Made by a program: the position numbers and the translations under genes
In this document: positions 56,976 through 64,000 of the stretch, piece by piece
Layout of the letters: each line of letters begins with the position of its first letter
Numbering within the stretch: position 1 is the first letter of the stretch
The notes under the pieces: model-generated
What the model saw: only the letters and a program-made list of their open reading frames with translations
Database searches by the model: none
Told to the model about the DNA's origin: nothing
Origin: Rhizopus arrhizus
Taxonomy: Eukaryota > Mucoromycota > Mucoromycetes > Mucorales > Rhizopodaceae
DNA: 64,000 bases
Reading direction: 5' to 3'
Assembly (NCBI GenBank): GCA_024220505.1
Contig: JAKZZE010000005.1
Span: 1,138,501 to 1,202,500 of the forward strand

Positions 56976-57092
56976 TGGCGGAACATTTTGAAAATTATGG
57001 CAATCATTTTTATTTTTTATTGGCAGAAACATTTTACTAAATTTGGCAGTAACCTTAGCCAAAAATGGCAATACATACGAGATATATTTGGC
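56976..57092. repeat. Six TGGC motifs at 22-23 bp period
   Basis: TGGC(A/G) begins at 56976, 56998, 57021, 57044, 57066 and 57089, with spacings 22, 23, 23, 22 and 23. Most copies are preceded by T-rich DNA (TTTTGGC, ATTTGGC) and some followed by a similar AACATTTT stretch. The array directly adjoins the 3' end of the family B transposase, and a single inverted TGCCAAA lies at 58356 beyond its 5' end. Confidence 0.6.
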
Positions 57093-57100
57093 AGGAATTG

Positions 57101-58118
57101 TTAAAGGTTTTTTTCTAAGTTCAAACAACTTTGAAAGAAATTTGCTGAGTGTTTTATCCATCCAATGCAATCTACTTGAGCGACTTTAGAGCATGATTCC
57201 ATAATACGTGGAGTCAGGGTATCACCAGTGTCGAAAGGTGCTCTTTTTACGCCAAACTTTACCTTAGACCAAAATTCTTTAATGGGGTTTAAAAATGGCG
57301 AATAAGGAGGCAAATAAACACATTTGTATCCTCTTTTTTCTATACATTCTCGAACCTTGTTGGGTTTATGAATTGGAGAATTATCCATAGCAATGTAGAA
57401 CCCGCGTAAGTTGTTTTTATCCAACACGTCCACTACGTTGTTCAAGTAGAAAAGGAAATGCTCAGTTCTAGTACCTACTCTAGCGGTAGTTTCGATAACT
57501 TTTCCGTCCGCTCTTCTCTTCTTGCTGCCTGAAACAGTAGTAGGCTTTCTTAAAGATACATTGATTATATCTTGTGAAGAGATAGCGCCCAATATTGTTA
57601 TGCTAGTTCCTCTTGCTGTGGGAACTTCTATTTTTGCTGGAGTGCCTTTCACTGACCAGCCTCGATTACGAGTAATGTGCAGGTTAAAACCTGCTTCGTC
57701 TAGAAAACACAATTACGTTCAAAATCCATTTCATCATCAGCCAACCACTCTTGGACACATTTTTTTTCTAAGCTTCAGTTCTCTCCGAGTTGCGTTCCTC
57801 TGTGATTTTTTCTAATCTCTTGAGACTCTGTGCACAATTAGTTCTTGCGTATCTGTACACTGCTGACTTCGATACACTGACATCAGGAAAAGTTTCTGAT
57901 AGACACCGATGCATTGCTGCGATAGTTATTTCTGCGTTTTTGTCAACAAGTCTTATCAAGAAGTCACCGTGTTCATCCTTCAGCCATGAAACAGTGCCTG
58001 TTTTTCTACCTCTTTTCAATCTGATTACAGTGCCAAACTCATTCCATTGCTTTTTGTATCGATAGGATGATCGTTCAGTAATCCCTTCAGCAGCAGTTGC
58101 TTTTATGACTGATTCCAT
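57101..58118 (-). mobile_element. Tc1/mariner-like transposase, family B, nearly complete but broken
   Basis: From ATG 58118 (MESVIKATAAEGITERSSYR) to the stop at 57101. The N-terminal helix-turn-helix half runs to about 57780. A shift moves coding to the frame EKKCVQEWLADDEMDFERNC, and a second shift near 57712 leads to the catalytic half: FLDEAGFNLHITRNRGWSVK (first Asp), FYIAMDNSPIHKPNK (second Asp) and LPPYSPFLNPIKEFWSKVKF. The catalytic Glu of NPIE is Lys here. With only two frameshifts, it is the least decayed transposase of the window. It differs in sequence from family A. The real element probably extends from the TGGC array near 56976 to about 58360. Confidence 0.85.
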
Positions 58119-58129
58119 ATTTTTGGTTA

Positions 58130-58269
58130 TGCGAATTTGAGCAAATCTCCATCATGACGTAGAACTGTTTGGATAGTAGAGTGGAAATGTAAAAGGTAAC
58201 TTGCATACCAATCACCTGTATTCCAATAATACCTTTATAATTACTGTGGTTGATGGGCTCCGGTGACAA
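58130..58269 (-). pseudogene. Fragment of the PD...ExK-motif family
   Basis: About 45 codons directly upstream of the family B transposase read INHSNYKGIIGIQVIGMQVT, FYISTLLSKQFYVMMEI. This matches the segment IQVVGFQMVVFLTTLLADG, LYVMVEI of the gene at 24551-25410. It is interrupted on the 3' side by the transposase and has stops 5' of it. Either the transposon entered an old gene copy or carried this piece. Confidence 0.5.
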
Positions 58270-58503
58270 GGAGCTAATTCAGTAAAGGTCCATTAAGCAC
58301 ATATACAAATAATCTTTTTGTCTTCTCCTTTAACTCCTCCAACCAACACTGGTCCTGTTTTGCCAAATATTAAAATAAGAGACAAAAACTAAAAAGACAA
58401 TAGTTGTTAAACTAAAGATTATATATTGCTTTATTAATAAAAAAAACATTTGAGGCTATTTATACTTTTTGGATGTCTGGGTCTTTACCGCTATTTCAAG
58501 TGA

Positions 58504-59939
58504 TTAATTAAAAGAATGATATGGGAAGGATATAGAAGGTAAAGGAAGGATAGTGGATAACCAATAGCCGCTGTCTTCTTGACGAATCAAGGAACATCCA
58601 ACTTGACTTTCCTTAACTAAACCATTAAATTTGTACTTGGGGATAATTTCAAGTAGATTACGGATTCCTGTTATCATCATGTCATCATGAGTGTTGTAAT
58701 CATCATCTGAAAGTAGCTCATTGATTTTTTTTTTGCCGCTTTTGACATTGTGATTGTATGATCTTTTGTATCCTGAAAAAGGATGAGTCAATTGATACGC
58801 GAATTGTTTAAATTTACCTACCTTCAGAATTTTTTCAATTCGTATTTTGACATCAGTGTGAATCTCTGTTGAATTCATTATACCAAAGATTTGTTTGATT
58901 TCACGTTGAATAGACAGAATGCATGCTTCATTAAAAACACCTGAAACTAATCGACTTGCTTGACCAGGTTTAATAAGTAAAATATTATTGATAGCCAATA
59001 GTTCCTGAATGTCAGCCTCAAGGAAACAATCTTTTGATTTAATCTGCTTGGCTGCTTCTAATTGATATTTCTTGAATAATTTACCGACATTGACTTCGGC
59101 GATTTCATACTTGTTTTCATCATCGTATGTATAATTATCCAAGTTAATACATGCATAGTTATCATCGTGCTGTAATTTTAAAGGTATTATACATTAGTTA
59201 GATTGACTATGTACTTTTAGTGTTTACAAAAATAGTACTTGCATTAGGTGTATGCCTGGGTATGTTGTTAACATTTGGTGGTAAAATAAACAGTAAGAAT
59301 ATATTCTATGCATATTAACACATTCTTAAGCTTACGTGGTTTCATCTATGAAAAAATAAAATTTGTTAAAATCAAGATCATACCAATAAGCGCAATCTTT
59401 TAATATTTGTTATATTTGTCATATTGTTATTATTACCTTCCACATTGATATGTGTGCTAGGTAAAGGTCTCTTGTTGTTTTTTTGATTTTTCTATGGAGC
59501 TTTACACCCTATTTGTTCGAGTCAGTACATGAATGTAAAACGTATTTTGTTATGAGTAAAATTCAATACCTTCAACTCTTTAATTTGCCGGCCTAATTTC
59601 TTTTTAATGTTACGAGGAGTATTGAAATCTTGAATAATTACGCGAATGGATGCTTTGCAATTATTAATAGTCTTAGCGAACTGTCTTTTCGACAATGGAT
59701 TCATTGAGTTTCTTGAAAGCTCATCTACAAATAAACTGAAATACTGCAAATAATCGTTCCAATTGGTTACAGGATTGCGCAGGATTGATCATCTTGTGGG
59801 TAACAGATTATTATTTTTTTTGGTGAAAAAAATTAAATCTCGTTGTATTGATCATTTTCGAATTTTAAAAAAATGTCTTTTTTTACAGATCTTTTTTTGT
59901 AAAGCGTATTTCTCTCCAATGTTTAAAGACCGATACCAT
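58504..59939 (-). CDS. Unknown six-exon gene
   Basis: The exons 59939-59887, 59735-59570, 59491-59437, 59345-59336 (10 nt), 59255-59228 and 59169-58504 give an uninterrupted 325-aa frame with GT-AG sites throughout. The protein starts MVSVFKHWREIRFTKKDL. It is helical and Lys-rich early (KTINNCKASIRVIIQDFNTP, RNIKKKLGRQIKELKK). A folded-looking centre follows: VNVGKLFKKYQLEAAKQIKS, FLEADIQELLAINNILLIKP, FNEACILSIQREIKQIFGI. A basic segment (YKRSYNHNVKSGKKK) precedes an acidic patch. No domain was recognised. It may be the N-terminal half of the dispersed PD...ExK-motif family, whose C-terminal fragment lies 234 bp further on. An in-frame GTAGGT...TTTTTCAG pair (49 nt) in the last exon is a possible optional intron. 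The microexon makes the 5' part less sure. Confidence 0.5.
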
Positions 59940-60973
59940 CTTTTTTTGTCTTTGAGGGCAAAATGCGGAAATCAAAGCACTATGCGATTATTTTGATCAG
60001 AAGAGTACATATTAGGAAGGCAGTCTGTGCTTTTTAGCTTAGCTCATTAGAAATGTGAAACAAAATGTAACAAAATAGTTGCGTTTGGTAAAAAAAAAAG
60101 AAGCTGAAGAATTAAAAGTAAAAAAAAAAAGAGCATAGCAATAAAAGGTTCATTATTCAAATGAAAACAATAATCTAACAGCAAATATACTTTATAAAAA
60201 TGCAAATGCTTTTACACTATAGCAAAAGAATACGTGTATATTCTAAAAGAATAAAAAAAAAAAAGCTTTGTTAACATTTTATTACAAGGCAGTTGTAATT
60301 AACAAATACAAGCACAATTTTTTTGTTTTTCAAGTAAATTGATTGCTTTATTATTTTTTATAACACACAATATAAAAGAATATATGTTTTTAAGCTTATA
60401 CTGGTTCATTACTTACTTTATGTTTGCACATGGGTGTAATTTCCCATTAGCCATTAGCCATTAGAGATGTTGACATTACCAACTTTCTTTACCAAAAAGG
60501 GCTTTTCAACAACAAACAACAATATAAGTTTGATATTCTTATAGTTTTATCATGTTGGAAAGAACATGAAACAAAACAAGGGGAAAAAAAGTTGTTTTAC
60601 TGCTATAATTTGTTAAAAAAAAAAAGAAAAAAATAATATTCTCCATATTAAAGATATTACCCTCATGTAATAAAGCTTGCTCAAGCAATGTTTAAGCTAT
60701 CTTTTGGGATATTATTAAATGTGAACTACATGAAAAGCAACTGTTTTTGTTTTCTAATATAGATGGACAGTGAATAAGTGCAGCATTGGTAAAATAAGGC
60801 TACAAAAAAGCGCTTCTCTTTTTTTTTTTTTCTTTTTTATGAAAGGTAAGCTCTTAACATTGTATATATTATATTCCTATTCTAATGGTACTTGTACTTT
60901 AGCAAAATCGTACTTGTTGCTTTTTTGATGTTTTAAATAGTCTTTATAAAGTCTCTTTCCCAGGATTATCATT

Positions 60974-61229
60974 GCTTCTTCTTTTACTTGTTGGTATAAG
61001 CTTGGCTGATATCTTTTTTTCTTCTTTTATCTCGTGGTCCATCTAAAGCAAGGTACTATTACTTTTACTATACACTCGATAACTAATATTTATTATAGAT
61101 GTGTACTGCTTCCTTATTTTTTTTAACTTATTGGTAAAAGCTTAGCAAGTTTTCTTCCCCTTGTCTATGTAGAGAAAGGTACTATTGATTTTATTATATA
61201 TACACGATAACTAACATCTATTATAGATG
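60974..61229. repeat. Two degenerate tandem repeats of about 126-134 bp
   Basis: Units begin GCTTCTTCTTTTACTTGTTG (60974) and GCTTCCTTATTTTTTTTAAC (61108). Both contain a TTGGTA-AAGCTT-like block, then AAGGTACTATT (61050 and 61176), CGATAACTAA and TTATAGATG (ending near 61101 and 61229). A partial third start (GCTCTGCTTTGG) follows. No coding function is visible. Confidence 0.55.
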
Positions 61230-61776
61230 AACACTGCTCTGCTTTGGCGTCTTTCTCTTTCCTGATTTTTACTTTGGTTCTTAAGCATTGATGTCATTTC
61301 TTTTGCTTTGAGTGCCCAAGTCCTTGCGCCTTTGACCTTAGCTTTTTTTTTTTTGAGAACTTTTTGAGTTCCACGAGATTAGTTGATGTATTTTTATATT
61401 AGATGTTGCTATTCTGATGACATTAGGTAAGTCAAGTACACTTTTAAAACGCTACAAGCAAAAAAATACTACATATTGTTGTTATTATTTTATTTAAATA
61501 AAAAAAAAGCTATTTTTTTATAAATCAAATCCCTATTTTTTGTGTATATAAAGCAATATTTATTGCAATATGAATGGTCGATAAAGAAGTGTATAAAGCA
61601 ATATAAATGGTTCATAAAGAGTAAAAAGACAAATAAAGTAGTGATTTAAAAAGTATCATTGGTTGCCAAATTATTTCTGGCGTAGAATAGACTATGAAAA
61701 GCAGCTAAGAGAGACGCCTTCACAGAATGACAACTAGGTCTGTATAAATCTACTTAGAACTATGAATTATCTCTTT

Positions 61777-61853
61777 CGTCAATATCGGCACCGTAGAGGG
61801 ACGCAGAGTATATTAATAGAATGTTAGGTCTGTAAAGGGTGCCGATATTGACG
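61777..61853. repeat. Perfect 16-bp inverted repeat with 45-bp loop
   Basis: CGTCAATATCGGCACC at 61777-61792 and its exact reverse complement GGTGCCGATATTGACG at 61838-61853. The arms are far less AT-rich than their surroundings. It could be a MITE-like terminal pair, a protein-binding dyad or an old element junction. Confidence 0.65.
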
Positions 61854-62887
61854 TCGGCATAAATACCCATTCGACCACAAATTTTGATATGGTTAAATAG
61901 AAAAGCACATAGCTAAAAATTAACGGTGCGCAGAGTTTGCACAATTATTTGCAGTGATGTTTCTACAGTCTGGAATGCGATGTGGAGGGTGCTTCTGCTT
62001 TAAATTGTTTATTCAATAAGAATGCTGATCACTAGGGAAGAGGATTTAAATAATTTTTGTTCTGCTATCTCGATACCATGTTACTTTTGACCAAACAAGA
62101 CAACTGAAATACTCACAATACCCGTAAGCAAGAAAGACAAGATATTAAAGTATTTAAGCTCTTTAAGTTTTCATGATTTTGGACTATACTTTCAAATAAT
62201 TTATATACATCGTTGTAGAATATAACGTGAACTATTTGCTCCGTCAATGAAAACCTCACGTAGATGTCCTTCATCTTCTAATAAAGGCGTATGGGACGGT
62301 GAAGCATGCCCTTATAGCCACTTCTGGGTAGCATGAAGTCAAAGCATCTTTTTTTTCAAGTGCATACACTCCTTCTTATAGCTGATATACCAAAGAACAA
62401 CCAATTTTTCTATCAGTGGAATAATTTTTACAAAAAATAATGCTTCAAGCATGATTTGCAGTGTGTAGAAACTGATCTTAAAGACTATTTAACAGATTGA
62501 TTTTGAAACATAGATGGATACGTCGACTACTTTTTTAGCATAAACAATGTATTTACAGCCCTCCTTTTTTATCAGTTTGTCTAAATTGCACTGCTAGCAG
62601 CCTTCTTTGGCAGCATCTATAGCGGTTTCTTTATAAAAAGACAAATAGGCATTCTTCAAGTGAATATAATGTCATATCTAGAATGGCAATTGGTCTATCA
62701 AAGGACGATGGTTTGCTAAAAGCTTTAAAGAAAAAAAAATGGATTAAAAACAGGCTTGCTAGTATGAAACAGTTGGCTTGCTCTGTAGGTACATAACATA
62801 AAAGAGCATGCCAATGCTCTGTTCGTATCTAATGCATTATGCCCTTGCTATTTTTAGTCAAAATATCTCTCAATTAGTTATTTAGGC

Positions 62888-63115
62888 TTATTTGCGTCCA
62901 CTGGCATGTCCTTTAGCATAGGGTATGTACGTTAGAAATTGGTTATTAGAAAAAGAAACTTGGCTTTACTTACCAGAAACACATGTGCCATTTAAAGCAC
63001 AATCCACATAGTTTGTATAAGCAAAAGATTCAAGAAGTTGTTTGAAGCGTGGTTTTTCAAATGCGTCTTGTTTCCATTGGGATCCGAATAAGGACGCATT
63101 GGTTTTTCTTTTCCA
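62888..63115 (-). pseudogene. 3' end of a multi-exon gene or relic, unknown family
   Basis: On the minus strand 63115-62974 reads NASLFGSQWKQDAFEKPRFK, QLLESFAYTNYVDCALNGTC, VSG, then a GTAAGT donor. A second exon 62910-62888 finishes GHASGRK and a stop. The splice joins in frame through GGA. Upstream, a run of about 28 T (63122-63149) and AT-rich DNA show no continuation, so the 5' part is missing or far away. I do not recognise the family with certainty. Confidence 0.45.
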
Positions 63116-63281
63116 AGCAATACAATTTTTTTTTTTTTTTTTTTTTTTCCTTTTTCAAGCTTAGATGAAATACCTGCTTTATTTTTGGTTCTTTAGATAT
63201 TTATAGACAGTGATAAACTCAAGCACTAAAAAAGTATGATTTATTTCAGGTATCATACATGTAAACCCGTTTTTTGAAGAA

Positions 63282-63628
63282 TTTAATTTTGAATGGATTC
63301 TGGCATGGTAGTGACAGAGACAAAGACGAAACAATGACCTTTTTAATAGGTACGTTTAATTGACGCACTTGTAGGATTTAATGACAGGGATTCTTGTGCT
63401 GACTTTGAGGATGTAACAATGGATACCTTTAATTCAAACATGGTTTAGCAAGCATATCATCATGAGTTTTTGGTGTTAGATGTTCCCACTCATCCAATAG
63501 ACAACAAGTCAAATGAGGTCAAAAGAAAAAGGACGAATAGCTGGCAGTGCAAATTAAAAACAAGTGGCCTTGTTGATCATAAGACAAGCTGTGGTTGTAA
63601 TGATCTTTCTATTTTTAGGTTAAGTTGA
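63282..63628 (+). pseudogene. Broken coding stretch, unknown family
   Basis: A plus-strand frame reads GFNDRDSCADFEDVTMDTFN, a stop at 63446, then VLDVPTHPIDNKSNEVKRKR, TNSWQCKLKTSGLVDHKTSC before a stop at 63628. An upstream piece in another frame (NGFWHGSDRDKDETMTFLI) joins through a GTACGT...TAG pair too short for a normal intron. It is probably a dead gene or transposon piece. Confidence 0.35.
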
Positions 63629-64000
63629 CTTTATGAAGATTACAGCAAACAAAAACGTCTTGTTCCCTTCATGGACTGATTTCAGATGCTGATATTAGAA
63701 AGAATACGCGAGTTCAATCAAAGATTAGCCAAAAGGTAGTTTTGTTAAACTGCTCTTGTTCTTTGTCTTTTCAACATCACCTGGTTGATAAAAGTCGAAA
63801 ACTCAAAAGTGTCTTACAAGGCTTGTTTATCATTTTCGCTTCACGATTGACGCACTTACCATCGTGCTCTTTTGAACGCCACTAGCGGAATATAAAAGTG
63901 TCATTTATACAACTGGCACAAATGGATCGTATTGGCATTATTATGGGATTTCTAAATATCATCTGGACTCTGTCTTTGGATCATGGTTTTATTTATAGCA
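63629..64000. other. Window end, no gene supported
   Basis: Mixed-composition DNA without a clear frame. Confidence 0.3.

Larger units (their letters stand above)
59940..62887. other. AT-rich terminal region with repeats and coding debris
   Basis: No intact gene. It contains A- and T-runs, the tandem repeat at 60974, the inverted repeat at 61777, and a minus-strand coding-like scrap near 62190-62340 (PLLEDEGHLREVFIDGANSS). Confidence 0.4.

Noticed and set aside
59306..59335. 30-nt intron in the unknown gene at 58504-59939
   Set aside because: A longer alternative (59256-59335) with a canonical acceptor and a following 58-nt intron also closes in frame.
1..64000. tRNA, rRNA, CRISPR arrays, bacterial operons
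   Set aside because: No B-box with matching stems was found near any GTTCGA motif, there is no rRNA-like sequence and no direct-repeat array. Introns show the DNA is eukaryotic.

Overview
This is eukaryotic, AT-rich DNA with many short GT-AG introns (about 50-90 nt), long poly-T and poly-A tracts and TATA-type promoters. The genes point to a Mucorales fungus, probably Rhizopus-like: two copies of a rhizopuspepsin-type aspartic protease, a KRE9/KNH1-like GPI protein, an ECL1-like protein and a decayed Mucoromycota-style transposon load. Species is not determined. I rebuilt gene models by hand from splice sites and reading phase; most close exactly in frame.

Layout. 0-10 kb: start of a possible PWWP protein running off the left edge, NOP14 (ribosome biogenesis), an ATF/CREB-type bZIP factor with a perfect CRE palindrome upstream, and a small unknown protein. 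11-20 kb: a decayed coding stretch, the KRE9-like wall protein, an ECL1-like protein, a stand-alone C2 protein and ceramide glucosyltransferase. 20-21.7 kb: a small FHA protein and the mitochondrial MAM33/p32 homologue, whose stop codons lie 3 bp apart. 22-29.5 kb: an island of mobile DNA holding a Tc1/mariner-like relic split by a solo-LTR-like insertion, a gene whose product has a PD...ExK motif pair, a 128-bp fold-back and a decayed Ty3/Gypsy element. 29.8-37.6 kb: diacylglycerol kinase, a SANT-like protein, a second Tc1-like relic and a membrane-anchored alpha/beta hydrolase. 38.3-48.3 kb: a nearly perfect 1.74-kb inverted duplication, each arm holding one complete protease gene, around a 6.5-kb spacer that contains TRS31 (TRAPP complex). 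48.5-50.7 kb: a BRCA1/BARD1-like RING plus tandem-BRCT protein and a SOSS-B (hSSB1)-like OB-fold protein side by side. 53-57 kb: an Atos-family protein, a mitochondrial membrane protein and a VAM7-like SNARE. 57-60 kb: a third transposase relic with a 22-23 bp periodic repeat next to it, then an unknown six-exon gene. 60-64 kb: mostly repeats and coding debris.

Shared themes are membrane traffic and lipid signalling (TRS31, VAM7, C2, DGK, GCS), DNA damage response (the BARD1-like protein, SOSS-B, perhaps the FHA protein) and secretion or cell wall (protease pair, KRE9-like). No tRNA, rRNA or CRISPR was recognised. The strongest leads are the BARD1-like/SOSS-B pair, the protease palindrome with GATA clusters, and the family with the PD...ExK motif.
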